NCBI RefSeq assembly: GCF_047511655.1
Contig: NC_133394.1
Location: 143,629,343 to 143,693,342 of the forward strand
Direction: 5' to 3'
DNA: 64,000 nt
Source: Castor canadensis
Lineage: Eukaryota; Chordata; Mammalia; Rodentia; Castoridae
Numbering within the stretch: position 1 is the stretch's first letter; each line of letters opens with the position of its first letter. The position numbers were made by a program, and so were the translations under genes. The notes beneath the pieces are model-generated. The model was not told where the DNA came from. It made no database searches and worked only from the letters and a program-made list of their open reading frames with translations. This document shows positions 46,930-59,619 of the stretch, one piece after another.

Positions 46930-47726
46930 TGTGAATTTTAAGGGGTACATGTGAATAAGGCAGCTTAGTGACTAAAGATACACGGAGTGTTGTGGTGAGA
47001 CCTTATATACCATACCACATTTGCATGTCAGATACGGAAAGTCACTGATGTTAGAGTAGCTAAGGATGACAGCCCGGGTGTGTCTACTTAAAGCCACCAA
47101 AAGACTCCACCCTCCTCCTCAACAGTGCTAACTGTAATGCACAAAAATGTATAATGCTACAAAAAGAATAGAAAGGATATGACAGGAACACAAGAAAGAG
47201 GGAGAAGATTTTAAAAAAATTAGTAACTAATTCTGGAGTTAATCAGAAAAGTACAGCAACTTTCAGTGCACATGAAACTGTTAAAGTTAGTAATCTGTTT
47301 ACATATTTATAGCATAACAGTATTTTAATTGTATATATTCTATTCTTTTCATCAGTGAAGCATTCTGGTAAACAAGAAATAGTAGAATAAAGTTAGAGGT
47401 GCAAAGTTTTGACTGAAAGGTTTCCTATAATATCTTTAAAGTTTGAGGAAGTACCCAGGAAGACACATTAGTTTGATCACAGCTATGGCCAAGGGTAATT
47501 GACTTCTGTAGCTAGTGAACCAAAGACTCTGGCAGAAGTACAAACTGGCACTTTGAAAAAAAGACCATCATTAAAGTGTGGCTCATAGGCACACATTAAA
47601 TGTTATTCCCTAAGCTAAGTAACTAGAAATTAATTTACCATAAAGTTTAAAATTTCCTGAGGGTTTGAATTTTATCTACAATTATTTAAAGAATATTTCA
47701 CTTTTTTTTTTCCTTTTAAAACGCAG

Positions 47727-47845
47727 CTCATGTTTTTTGGGATCTTCCTGTGCCTGGACGCATTTCTGTATGTGTTTACCCTGCTCCCGTTAAGAGTTTT
47801 CCTGGCACTGTTCAGGCTTCTCACTCTGCCTTGCTATGGCTTAAG
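47727..47845 (+). CDS. TAPT1: TAPT1 coding exon 3
   Basis: The exon encodes residues 111-149 plus two bases of codon 150. It reads LMFFGIFLCLDAFLYVFTLL followed by PLRVFLALFRLLTLPCYGL. This is a nearly continuous hydrophobic stretch of almost 40 residues, broken by PLR. It can be one long or two closely spaced membrane segments, and the first of the protein. The acceptor ttttaaaacgcag has a T run 7-20 bases upstream. The donor TTAAG|GTAAGT is strong. The exon length (119) is not a multiple of three, so skipping it shifts the frame. Confidence 0.98.
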
Positions 47846-48379
47846 GTAAGTTCAAGATCATTAATTGCTCTTGATGTCTACTTGTACAGTTTTTTAGACA
47901 ATTCATACAGTTTTATTCACACTCTGGCCCTTAATGTATAAGTTAATTCTTTTTATCTTTTCAGTGGGCATTATATAATATTTTTATGTAAATGTTATAC
48001 ATTTTATATGCACTTTTTTCCAGAATGGTTGTGAACCAAAACTTTGCTTCAGTCAGTACACTTGCATTGATGTAGAAGGCTGTGTGGCAGAGTAGAAAGG
48101 GCCCAGGACTGAGACTCAAAGATGACCGTGTTTCTAATTCCCCTGTAACTTTCTTTTCCTAAAGTGCTGGGCTTCCAGTATCATCTGTGAAAGACCTGGA
48201 TTCTAGGCTAGGGAGTCAGTAGCATCAGAATCTTCTAAAGAGTTCTTACAGTAGGCTTCCTCCTCCCATTCTTTTAAGAATCACTGTGTTAGTGGCCTGT
48301 GGAGCCCGAGTAAGAGACTACAGGTGTGACTTCTTTTGATTGTGACAGCGGGAAACCCTTTAAGGGCTATTGTCCTAAT

Positions 48380-48505
48380 GAGAAAGGCTCAGACAGCCTG
48401 ACCCAGTATCGACCAGCTAGTGAGCTGTGCCAATCACCTGGCCTCTCTAAGCCTGTTTCCCGTGAGTAAATAGTGGGTATTAAGAGCTCAACATCTTTAC
48501 CACAA
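48380..48505 (+). repeat. MIR relic (sense)
   Basis: 'ctagtgagctgtgccaatca', 'cctggcctctctaagcctgt' and 'gtgagtaaatagtgggtatt' match sense MIR landmarks. Confidence 0.65.
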
Positions 48506-50039
48506 AGATTGTGTCCAGTTCATAGTGGACCAGAACAAATACCAGTTTCTTCCTCTTTCTTCTTTACTAAAATATTAAGGTGAAAATGTTAAGCTATGTG
48601 AAACTTCCTGTTTACTGGTCTTAAAGTTTGGAAGGAAGTTTGGATGTTACAGTTTTCTTATACAGTTATGTCAACATGCCTCCTCTCTGTGTAACATCGC
48701 TAATTAGTTTTCATTGTAGTTGTCTGAGTTACATTTCTGATGTGTCACTTTTCTAAATACATTTCATACTGAAAAAGTTTTAAAGTGCTAAACAGACAAT
48801 AATTTGTTAAACTTCCCTTAGCTGTAGTGACTATTCCATGGGATATAAAATAATCTAGAGATGGATATTGAGTTACAAAATACTGGTCTACAGACAGAAT
48901 TATATGTTTTATTTAAAAGACTGAAATCATAGAATAGTCTGTTTTAAAGTACAACATGAGCATATGCTTAATATTTCGTATACATATAGTCCCTGTAAAA
49001 ACAAGCCCTAATCCATTTGAATAAGGAAGAAACCCTTCCGATGTAAATAGGAACAATTCAGTGGTTGTGATGACCATGTTGTGAAAAGAATAAAGATTAA
49101 TCTTTGCAAGATTGCAGGGAATAAAACAGTTATAGGAACTCAGCTTGTATTGTTACATATGATATTTTACATTCTGCAATGTTTCTCAGCTTTCAGAATG
49201 ACACTAATTATGTTACATATTTTATTAATCACAAGTTAATCAAATATGAATTATTTGGAGGAATTTATTCACCCAGGTTTAAGGTATTTCAGGTATATCC
49301 TTTGTAACTTGAGAATTTTTGAGAAGGCCTTGTTCTTATTAGTTAATGTTTTTAAAGATATTTGTAGCATGGCACTGTAATACTGACAAAGCCTCACCTC
49401 ATTATGCTGTTTTCTTTATTGCTATTGGGAGCTCAGTAGAAATCATAGCCTTTTATTTACCTTTTCAGAAGACCAAAACAAAATCTAGTAAAACATTAGT
49501 AAATATAAATGTTCACATGTGATTGCATAAAGAGGATGGGTACAGGGAAATTTAGGTAAGTCAGGTGCACCACCTGGTATGAAATATACGGAGCTCACCT
49601 CAACCTTATGAGCTACATTACTTCTCGGTAGTTGTTGCATTGGCAATGTTAGACAAGTTGATATTCTAGTCATGTCTGTGTGAATAGCTTCAAGACGTAG
49701 CATGTTCTGTGCTGCTGGTGTGCTGAGATAAAGCATTAACAGGTCTACAACCTGCAGACTGCTCCTTCGGGAGTGGTTACTTCCTTGGGTATGATTGGCA
49801 CACAGATGACATATACTGCATGACAGTGACTTGTCACTGTCTTCCAAAAGTCTCTTGGAAGGGGGGTCTTATTTGAAGACACATCTTGTTCAGATATCTA
49901 GTACTAATCTATGGCACTTAAGGTCAGTTCTATAATTCTCTGTGTCCCCTGTCACCTGGGGGAAACAGGGCTCCTGAGTACAAGAGACTTGTCAGTGTTT
50001 ACTTTGAATATTAAGTGGTAATGCAGAGAATAGGAAATC

Positions 50040-50254
50040 TTTTTTTTGGTGGGACTAGGGTTTGATCTTGGGGCTTTGCACTTGCAAAGCAGGCACTCTA
50101 CCACTTGAGCCACACCTCCAATCCATTTTGCTCTGATTATTTTGGAGATGGGTCTCATGAACTATTTGCCCAGGCTGGCTTTGAACCATGATCCTCCATA
50201 TCTCAGCCTCTCAAGTAGCTAGGATTATAGGCATGAGCCACTGGGGCCCAGTTG
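50040..50254 (-). mobile_element. B1-ID dimeric SINE (reverse)
   Basis: 'gggactagggtttgatcttg', 'gcaaagcaggcactctacca', 'cttgagccacacctccaatc', then 'ttgcccaggctggctttgaa' and 'aggattataggcatgagcca'. A full-length copy. Confidence 0.92.
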
Positions 50255-50432
50255 AGAACTAGGAAATTTTAAATTCTCTATTCCCATTTGATTTCGTGTT
50301 AGTGATTGCTATCGTCTATATCCAACCTTTTTCTAATATGTTAAGTTTGTTTAGCACAGAAAAAAATGATTGCTTTTCTCTTTTAGTTGAAAGTCCTTTC
50401 CTGTCTGTTTTCAGGGTTTTATAGTTAGAAGT

Positions 50433-50446
50433 ACACTAGAGGGCAG
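50433..50446 (+). promoter_or_regulatory. CTCF-like motif
   Basis: acactagagggcag fits the CTCF core CCASYAGRKGGCRS except for the first base (A for C). It lies in non-repeat sequence in intron 3. Confidence 0.4.
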
Positions 50447-51860
50447 CCTGTTACATACTATTGAGGCTACCATTCCTGTAATTTAGATTAACTGAAAAGT
50501 TGCATTTCATTCTGTCACTAGTAGATATTTACATGGTCCATACCAAACATGAAATCCAGCAGACTTGCACACACTATGTGAGGGTAGGCCAGATTTCATA
50601 GAATACGAGCATTGGAAATGAATACGAAACACTAGAATATGAAAATACTGCTTAATGTCTTAATGCCTTTAACATGCTGTATCAAAATTAAGCAATTTGT
50701 GCTTATAGTAATATGAGTCATAATGGTTATTTTCTTTGAGTAATTAAGAAGTATTATGTCTTTTTGAGTATTATTTTTAAAGGCACAGAATTTAAAATAC
50801 ATGATAGTGTAAAAAGTTATATTAACAAAATTATTCTTAATATTAAGTCTAAGACTTTTCAAATATTTTAGGAATATAAAAATGCATTTTATTTTTACAA
50901 AATGATTATTTAGAAATAGCCAGATTCTACCGTCTTATAGCTTTCCTTCCTTCCTTGTAGATTATTTGATTGTCTATATCATGTTCATCTTTTTCAGCAA
51001 GCAAAAAGTGCTCTTTTCTTTAGTCTGACATTTTTCTTTAAGAGAAATTAAGAGATCAGCAAAGAAATTAATGGTATACTTTTTTCCAGCTGTTTTCTTT
51101 CTCACTTTCCTATATGTTCTTCTGAACATAAAAATTTACTATCTTCCTAATTTCTTAGTTCTCCAAAATTTTTCCAAAAAGAGAGGAAAAGTGTATCTGT
51201 CAAATTAATCAAATGCTGACATGAAAACAGTAACTATTTGCAGTCTCTAGTACTGTTTGTTTCAGTGTTGCATCAGTAATGGAGTGACAGCATTGCTGTC
51301 TCTTCATGTTTCAATGAGTGTGTTTGTCTCCTTTGCTTGCAGAGTTCTATGTGGTATAGCATTTGTGAAAAGCCTCTTAAAGCTTATAGAAACAACACAC
51401 CCTCCTCCCCCCGCCCTGCACCCCCAGGATTTTCTGCTTTAGAATTCAGTCTTTGAACCTATTTCTGGATCTTTTGCAAACTTGACATGGCTTTTGGTTT
51501 TTTGGCTGGTATTAACAGCTGAGTGAACAAAGACTCTGCCTTTCACTGGTGGTGAGAACCCGAAGATTCAGTAACCTTATAAGTAAGCCCCTGCCTTTGT
51601 CACAGTTGCTCAGTCAGTGGGACATTTTGCCAACTTTTGATCCTGCTAAAGCTTTGTTCATTTTGAGATGTTGACAGAGTAATTATTCTTGAGTCCATAG
51701 TGGTATATGTTGTCTGCAAAGGATGCACTGCTTCTTTAAAAAAAAAAAATTGCATATATTCTCGGTGACCTCAAAAATACTTACTTGAATCTGCTTCTGA
51801 TGAATTAACCATCTTGAAAAATCTTTGCCCCCCCCCCCTACAATATTTTGTGGTAAACTA

Positions 51861-51929
51861 AGAGAAAAAGATGGAAGGAGGGGAGAGAGGGAGGGAGGGA
51901 GGAAGGGAAGAAAGGAAGGAAGGAAGGAT
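51861..51929 (+). repeat. (GGGA/GGAA)n purine tract
   Basis: Almost pure A/G text of GAGG and GGAA units, preceded by an 11-12 base C run at about 51827-51838. It resembles the tract at the left edge of the window. Confidence 0.92.
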
Positions 51930-53005
51930 CTAGAGTCTTTAAAAGCAGATTCATTTATGTATTTCTTCCCTTTCCTAGATGGGGTAGTGTCATTTCAGAA
52001 AAAAAATTTGAGAACTATCTTAAATTGGGATAATCTTTTTAACGATAGAGGACAGAAAACAGAATTAAGTTGTGATTCTCTGTAAGAGGCATCTGTGTTT
52101 CTAGGAAGAATTATAGGATTTTGATATTGCAGAAAAGTCGATTGTATTATGCTAGTGAGGTATCAAACATCATTTTTTAAATTTACTTGTGGAACAAGTA
52201 AAACGTAGCCAATTATGTGAGTTTTTTAAATTTACATGGCATTTTTATAAACCGATCTTCCTCCTAAAATTTGTGATGTTATTTGCTTTAGAATTCTCAT
52301 TCATATTTGAATTAAAAGTTGAAGAAGATTATAGAGAAAAAATGAAAATCTAGCATTAAGAGCTCATGTTATTGTTGAAAAAATCTTCACTAAAACATTT
52401 TAGGCAGTGCTCAGTGAGTTGAGTAGGTTTTTTCTTTGAACTGTTAAAGCAAATAAAATACATACAAGCAAATTTTCTGATCCCTCACTTTGCTTTTGCT
52501 CTCATTTTAAGGCTTCCTTGGCTTTTTTTGTGTGTTTTAAAAGGCAAGAGTATCTTTTTCTTTTGAGAGTTGACCCCCTAGAAAAGTTCTTATCTTCCAG
52601 AAGAACTATGAATTCCAAATTCTTGAGAGTTTCTTAACCTATTGGGTTTATTCCGTGTGCCTTTCCTCTTTCAAGATAGTTCTGCTCAAAATTAACTTCT
52701 CATATGCATTTTAAATAGGGTTTTGTCTTTCCAGGCAAAATTAAGCCTTGATTCTGGCCTAAGTGACTAATGCCACCATGAGAGCACATGTAGGTAGGGA
52801 GAGCTCTTGGTATCTTTCTCTGGGAAAACAAGTATGTCCATTATTTCCTCTTACCAGGCTGCTCTGTGTGGCTTATTGGTGGAGAGCAGGGTGTTTGTCT
52901 TATTAGAAACATCAGGTTTTGTTGTCCCATGTTTCCTCACCATGACGCTCTAAGTAGCGTAGCAACATTACAACCTTCTCTCTTTCTCTCTCTCTTGTAA
53001 ATCAG

Positions 53006-53070
53006 ACCGAAGGGAGGAGCACTTTCACTTCTTTATAGAATGGAATGTGGTGGCACAGGGACTCCTTGTG
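53006..53070 (+). other. TAPT1: Candidate cassette (poison) exon in TAPT1 intron 3
   Basis: A 65-base segment is preceded by a long pyrimidine tract (cttctctctttctctctctc at about 52973-52992) with ttgtaaatcag, and followed by the strong donor GTG|GTGAGT. Joined after exon 3 it stays open through 21 codons, then shifts exon 4 out of frame, so that TGA at 61481-61483 ends translation. That stop is about 119 bases before the exon 4 junction, far enough upstream to trigger nonsense-mediated decay. It has no protein homology that I recognise. Use of this exon is inferred only from its splice sites. Confidence 0.35.
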
Positions 53071-56000
53071 GTGAGTAAACCCTGATTTTTCCTTCTCTAC
53101 TCTTGGCCAAATTGACATCAGTATGAATGAGTATCAATTACAATGCAGAAGTAACAGCACAGGCAGACACCATTTGGGGACAGAACCATACTGAAGAAAA
53201 TGTGGTTCCCTGTCCTTAAATAGCATCCTTACTTGTTCTTAATGCTTTGTCCATGTGTGTCTATGAAGGATTTGACCACAGTTTCACCAGTAAAATGAAC
53301 TTTAATTACACAAGGGTCTCAACTTGACAGCAAACACTTGGTTCCTGACACCATGGCGATTAGCTGAGTGTGGTCGCTCTTCTATAAGCACCTTTTAGTT
53401 TGCATTATTCCAAATACTGAACACAGTTTTATCAAACCATTACTTCTTTCCAATACAGTATCAATTATTTATAGTCCAAGGAGAGATTTTAAACATTCAA
53501 TTGAAGTACTAAGTAACTACTTTTCTACTATGTGTCAGTCAAACTTAAAACTGAAAATACTTAGGTTCCCAGTTAAGAAAACCATCTTGATCTTGCTGCT
53601 TTATTCCAACTTACTTTAAAATTACAATGGAACTTCTCTTTCAAAACTGTGAGCCATATTGAATATTTTACGTTTTTTTTAATTTCAGTTGTGCTGTATT
53701 TCTTCACTCTTCCAATTATACCACAAAAATTTTCATATGCTAATAGAATTAGAGAGAAATCCAGTCTATCTATTTTCTAATGAAATAACTCAATTCTGAG
53801 CCCCTGGCATGTTCGACATCTATTTGAAACTAATTATGCAGATATTTCTGTTGTTTCCTCTTCCTTCCTGATCCTTCCATGTGGTACCACTTGTACTTTA
53901 ATAGTTGACTACTAAAGAGGGGAAGGGAAAAAGCCTACCTGTGGTCACCTTTCTTTTTATGTAATTCTGGTCCCATAAATCTATGACCCTTTAAAGCAAC
54001 TGGAGATGCTTCAAATAGCATATTGTAGGACATGTAAAACTCGTTTTTGAAAATGTAGTGGAAGTATCTGTAGAAGTAAAAGGTAAATTTTAGGCATATA
54101 GAGAGTTTGATTTCTATAAGGATGGCGTAACTTGAAAAATTTTAAAAATTCTATTGAATATCTTTAAAAATTTTTTTTAATGCTATTGAGTACCCTATCC
54201 AATGTTACTTGTCCTGCCAACCCACTAATATGAACTCAATTAAATGAATGAACTTTTCACTTTGCTCAACTTGTTGCACTTGAGATTCCAGTATTTGCAA
54301 AAGGAATTGCCAGGAACTACCATCTAACAGCCATTTATAACAAAGAACTTCAGCCTAAATAATTACTGAAGAGCCAACTCCAGGTTGATTGGCAGGGCTA
54401 TAGATAAGCTTCTTAGGGAATTTGAAATGCTTATCAAATAGTCATCTAAAAATACCCTGGCAGAGAAGGAACAAATACTGTGTGACTGGTTCAAGTTGTT
54501 TTAGCTAGGTAAACTTACTTGTGAGGTTAGGGCTTCTCTTAGAGAGGCTCTGATGTGTACAGGTGTCCTATAAGATGCCACCTGAGAAACAGTTGTGTAG
54601 TTTTGCAGCTTCCCTTTTTCTTTAACAAGGTCATGTGAAAACAAGACCCTTGTTTCCCAAGGATTTTACTTCATTCTTCATTTGAATAGTATTCTTTAAT
54701 TTTGAAAATCACAGTCATCTCTGTAGCAGCCACTTACTATGTTGGCAGTGGAAGCTTTTGCCAGTGCAGGTAATACATATAGCAGAGGATCTAATAAGGT
54801 ATATTTTGTCTGTTTTTTTTTTATGTATTCTTAGAAATGAATAAAATGAGAGGTGTAGTTATTTTTGAAACAATAGTTTTTCCAAATGATAAATTATATC
54901 ATGTTAAATTTCTTGAAAGATGAAAGGCACTAGGATAATTCCTTTAAGTTTGGAGGTTGATTGTGAGAGTCTTGAAGGTGGTGGTTAGTGAAGAGCATGC
55001 CGCTAGTCACACAGCTGAGGTTCTGTCCCTCTTTCGTAGAATGTTATTCGGTGTGCAGCTTGCAGGCATGTGCTCAGCTGTCCCCAGTCTCATCTGCTAA
55101 GTTTGGAAGATACCTTCCCTATAGGATCATTGTGGTCACTAAGGTGAATACATGTGGCACACTTAGGACATTAGTGCCTGCCACATAGTCACTGAATTGT
55201 AGCACAGAGCCTTTCTGCAGTTGGTCTTTGCCTGGGCAACCTGGTTTAATCCTAGGTAAAATGAGGCTAAAATTGTCTACTCTTGATTTTTTCCCGTATT
55301 TAATTTGCCATCTTTATTCAAAAACTGTGATGTCACATTTTGATATATGCAATGTTTCATAGACCTAATTTCTGTCAGTGTATTTTATTAAATGTGATTT
55401 TTCCTTAATAGGTATACTAGCACATTGTTCCTTTGGTGCAAATATGTTTATAAAGAAATGCAATTTAACATATGCCAAAAAGCCCTTTAGCTCTTAAGTA
55501 AACTTGAGAGCACGTAAGTAACTAAATAATGATCTAGTACCAAAAGCTTTATCATTAATAACACAAGGGAACTGCACCATGGAAATTTCATAGATGCATA
55601 CAGCGTACTCTGAACTAGTCGTCCCCCCTTGTACTACCTCAGGCCTCTCCCCTACCCCTTTATAAACGGTGTTTGCTGTAGTTCATACTATCTTCATAAT
55701 ATACATGCAGTAATCTTCAGATCTCCTTATCTCCCACTTCCTGCTCCTGTCCTCCTCCTCCCTCCTCCTGCCTTATACTCCTCATAGCACCTTTGCATTT
55801 CTGTCCCATTTTCATTTTTCTTACTGCCATCTTAGACCTAGATTCCTAGTATGGGTGAAAACATGGTGCTTGGTTTTTTGAGCTTTGCATATTTCATACA
55901 AATGATGGTCTCCAGTTGCATCCATTTTCCTGCAAACAACATAATTTCCTTCTTTATGGCTGAATAATACTCCACTAAGTTTATATACTATGTTTTTTTA

Positions 56001-56330
56001 ATCCATTGATTTGTTGTTGTATACCTGGACTGAGTCCACAGCTTGATTATTATACATAGTGCTCAGTGAACATAATTGTGCAGGTGTCTCTTGTACATTG
56101 ATTTACACTCCTTCAGATGTATGCCCAAGAGTGGTACAGCTGGATTAAGATAGGTCTGTTTTTAGTTTTTTAATGAACCTCCACACTGGTTTCCATAGTG
56201 GTTGAACTAGTTTTTGTTCCCACTAACAGTGTATGAGTGATCCTTTTTCCTCACATCCTCACCAGCATTTGTTTGTTTTTCTTGCTGATTGCCAGTCTGA
56301 CTGGGGTGAGATGGAATTTTAGTGTACTTT

Positions 56331-56445
56331 TTTCATAATTCTTATTTAATGTATTTATTTATCTTTTGGTGGCATTGGGGTTTGTACTCAGGACCTTGTA
56401 CTTGGTAGGCATGCACTCTACCCCTTGAGTTATACCTCCAACCTT
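56331..56445 (-). mobile_element. ID-like SINE in L1, with target-site duplication
   Basis: 'attggggtttgtactcagga' and 'ctctaccccttgagttatac' are reverse tRNA-like text. The L1 sequence agtgtactttt is repeated on both sides (56321-56331 and 56446-56456), proving the insertion came after the L1. Confidence 0.9.
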
Positions 56446-57547
56446 AGTGTACTTTTGATTTGCATTGCCTTTTTGGCTAAGGATGTCAAAGATTTCTTTG
56501 CGTATTTGTTAGCCATTTATATTTCTTCTTCTGAAAACTGTTCAATTCATCAATTTAGTAATTGGATTATTTCTTCTTTTGCTGTTTAGTTTTTTGAGCT
56601 CTTAGTATACCCTAGATACTAATCCTTTATCTGTTGAATAGCTGGTGAAGATTTTCTCCCATTCTCTGGGTTCTTTCTTGATTCTGGTAACTGTTTCTTT
56701 TGATGTGCAGAAACTTTTTAATTTTATGCAATGCCTTTTGTCAATTCTTGCTCTTATTTCCTGGGCAATTATAGTCCTGTCAGAAAATACTTACTTTGTC
56801 AGAGTTTTCCCTGTTTTTTTCCTGTAGTAATTTCGAAATTTTAGGTCTTATGTTAAAATCTTTGAACCATTTTGAATTGATTTTTGTACAGGATGAGAGA
56901 AGCATATAGTTTCTGTTTTTTGCCTGTAGATAACCAATTTTCTCAGCTCCATTTGTTGAAAGGGCTGTCTTTTCTCCAGTGTGTATTTCTGGCTCCTTTG
57001 TCAAAAAGGATCTATCAGATGGATAGAGCTGTGTGTATTTATTTCTGGGTTTTCTGTTCTGTTCCATTTGTCTTCGTGTCTGTTTTTGTGCCAGTGCCAT
57101 GCTGTTTTTGTTAGTCTGGCTCTGTAGTATAATGTGAAGTCTCATATTGTGATACCTCCATTGTTGCTCTTTTCATTCAGGATTACTTTTGCAATTTGGG
57201 ATCTTTTATGAATTGCAGGATTAATTTTTCTATTTCTGTGAAAAATGACATTGAAATTTTGATGGGCATTGCATTCAATCTGTACATTGCTTTTGGTTGT
57301 ATTGCTATTTTCACACTAGTAATTCTCCCGACTCATAAACATGGGAGATCTTTCCATTTTGTGTGTTCTTCAATTTCTTTCTTCAAGGTATTATAGTTTT
57401 TCATTGTAGAGGTCTTTCACCTCCTTGGTTAAGTTTATACTTTGGCATTTTGTCTTTTTGGATTTGTTTTTGTTTTTTTGTGTTGTTTTGGTTTTTGTTG
57501 TTTTTTATTTTTGTTTTTTGAGCTACTGTGAATGGAGCTGTTTTCTA

Positions 57548-57617
57548 TTTTTTGGTGGGACTCATTACTTCACATTTGCAGAGTTGGTGCTCTTCCGTTT
57601 GAGCCACATCTCCATTT
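57548..57617 (-). mobile_element. ID-like SINE fragment in L1 (reverse)
   Basis: 'ttggtgggactcattacttc' and 'gctcttccgtttgagccaca' are reverse tRNA-like text interrupting the L1. Confidence 0.8.
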
Positions 57618-59453
57618 TCCTGTTTCTTCCTCAGCTTGTTCATGATTGGTATATAGAAAAACTATTGCTTTTGAATCTGTTTTCTGCTGTGCTTCTAAAA
57701 GTGCTCATCAGATCTAGGAGTTTTTTGGTGGAATCTTGGGTTCTTTTAAGTATAGGATTGTGTCATCTCCAAATAGGAATAATCGTACTTCTTCCATCCT
57801 CATCTGAATCTCTTCTTTCTCTTGCCTTATATTGCTCTGACTAGGAATTTCAGTACTATATCGAATAAGGATGAGGAGCATGGACAGCCTTATCTCATTC
57901 TGATTTTAGAGGAAGGGATTTCAGTTTTTCCCTGCTTAGTTTGATGTTGGCTGTAGGTTTGTCATGTGGAGCTTTTATAATGTTGACATATATTCCTTCT
58001 ACTCCTAGTTTCTTCAGAGTTTTTATCATAAAAGGAGGTTGAATTTTGTCAAAGGCTTTTTCTGCATCAGTTGAGGTGATCAAGTGATTATTGTGCTTTG
58101 TTTCTGCTTATATGCTGTATTACATTTATTGATTTGTTTATATTGAACCATCCTTGCATGTCTGCGATGAAACCAACTTGATCATGGTGTATGATCTTTT
58201 TGATGTATTCAGTTTGCACCATTTTATTGAGATTTTTTGCATCTGTATTCGTTAAAGAGACTTGTCTATAATTCCTTTTTTTGTTTTGTCCTTTGCTGAT
58301 TTTGGAATGAGTGTGATACTGGCTTCATAGAGTGAATTTGATACCGTTTCTATTTCATGGAATACATTGAGGAATATTGGTTCTGGGCTTTTCTTTGCTG
58401 GGAGATTCTTTATTACAGCATCAATCTCATTGCTTATAGATTTGTTTAGGTGATTTTTATCCTCTCCGTTCAGTTTTGGTTAGTAAAATGCATCTAGAAA
58501 TGTGTGCATTTCTTCTGCATTTTCCAGTTAATTTGACTGTTGGTTTTTAGAGTACTCCCTCATGATCCTCAATTTCATTGATATTTGTTGTGACATCTCC
58601 TTTTATCTCTAATTTTATTAATTTGAGTCTTTCCCTTTCTCCTTCTATTCAGATTGACTAATGGTTTATCATCTTCTTTCTAAAAAACCGTTTTTTTGTT
58701 TCATTGATTCTTCATATAGTTTTTTGGTCTCTATTTCATTAATTTCTGTCCTAATTTTTGTTATTTCTTTCCATCTGCTAGTTTTGGGTTTGGCCTGTTG
58801 TTTTTCTAAGAGCTTCAGAGGTGCATCATTAGGTTATCTATTTGTGATCTCTCTTTTTTTTTTTGGTACAGGCACTCAAAGCTATAGCTTCCTGTTATTG
58901 CTTTTGCTGGATTCCAAAGTTTCTGGTAGGCTGTGTGTTCATTTTCATTAGCTTCTAGGAACTTTTTGATTTCCCCCTTATCCCTTCAGTGACCCACTGG
59001 TCATTCAACAATGTGTTGTGCAGTGTCCCTGTGTATGAACATTTTCTGTGGTTTATTTTGGTGTCAACTTCTAGTTTTATCCCATTGTAGTTTGATAGGA
59101 TACAGGGAGTTATTTCCACTATCTTATATTTGCTAGGACATGCTTTGTATCCTAAAACGTAGTCTACTTTGGGGAAAGTTCCATGGGCTACTGAGAAAAG
59201 TGTGTATTGTGCTGTAGTTGGATGACATACTCTGTCAATGTCTGTTAAGTTTGTGCTGTTTGTTGTGTCAATTAATTTTGAGGTTTCTTTGTTAATTTCT
59301 TTGTCTGGATGGTGTATCTATTGGTGCAAGTGTGAAGTATTAGTTTCCCACTATTATTGTGTTGAGAGCTATCTGTGCTTTTTGAGTCCAATAACGTTTT
59401 TTTAATGTAGCACTAATTTTTGACACATACATGTTAAGAATTGTTATTTCTTG

Positions 59454-59543
59454 GGACTGGGGATGTAGTTCAGTGAAAGAGACTTATTTGGCAAGTGCAA
59501 GGCCCTGAGTTTGATACCCAGAACCAAAAAAAAAAAAAAAAAA
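59454..59543 (+). mobile_element. ID-like SINE in L1 (sense)
   Basis: 'gggactggggatgtagttca', 'gcaaggccctgagtttgata' and a run of over 15 A. L1 text resumes directly after it. The short string atttctt on both sides may be the target-site duplication. Confidence 0.9.
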
Positions 59544-59619
59544 TTTCTTCTTATCGGATTGTTCCCTTTATTAATGTGAAGTTGACCATCTTTGTCTCTT
59601 CTAATCTTGACAAGAGTCT

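Larger units (their letters stand above)
35592..47726 (+). other. TAPT1: TAPT1 intron 2
   Basis: 12,135 bases. It starts with the weak donor GTACTA, followed within 26 bases by a T-rich tract and an AG. 35.6-38.2 kb is unique-looking with no recognised repeat. After that come six SINEs, MIR relics, an L1 3' end and two reverse LTRs. The acceptor is ccttttaaaacgcag. No extra TAPT1 coding sequence is recognised. Confidence 0.93.
55620..59610 (-). mobile_element. Long antisense L1 (ORF2 and 3' part), broken by three SINEs
   Basis: Reading the minus strand, the element starts inside ORF2 at about 59610 and runs to the 3' UTR near 55620. The reverse-transcriptase landmark [11 protein letters not shown] is encoded at about 58040-58080. 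The C-terminal ORF2 region ('gtggagtattattcagccat' on the minus strand) lies at about 55950-55980. Stops and frame shifts are frequent, so it cannot make an active protein. Roughly the first 170 residues of ORF2 are missing. SINEs at 56334-56445, 57548-57617 and 59454-59543 landed in it later. The 3' boundary is not sharp, because no clear T run is seen. Confidence 0.9.

Noticed and set aside
57425..57844. 139-codon hydrophobic plus-strand frame resembling a membrane protein
   Set aside because: It is the T-rich complement of the antisense L1 ORF2 plus a SINE. The hydrophobicity comes from T-rich codons.
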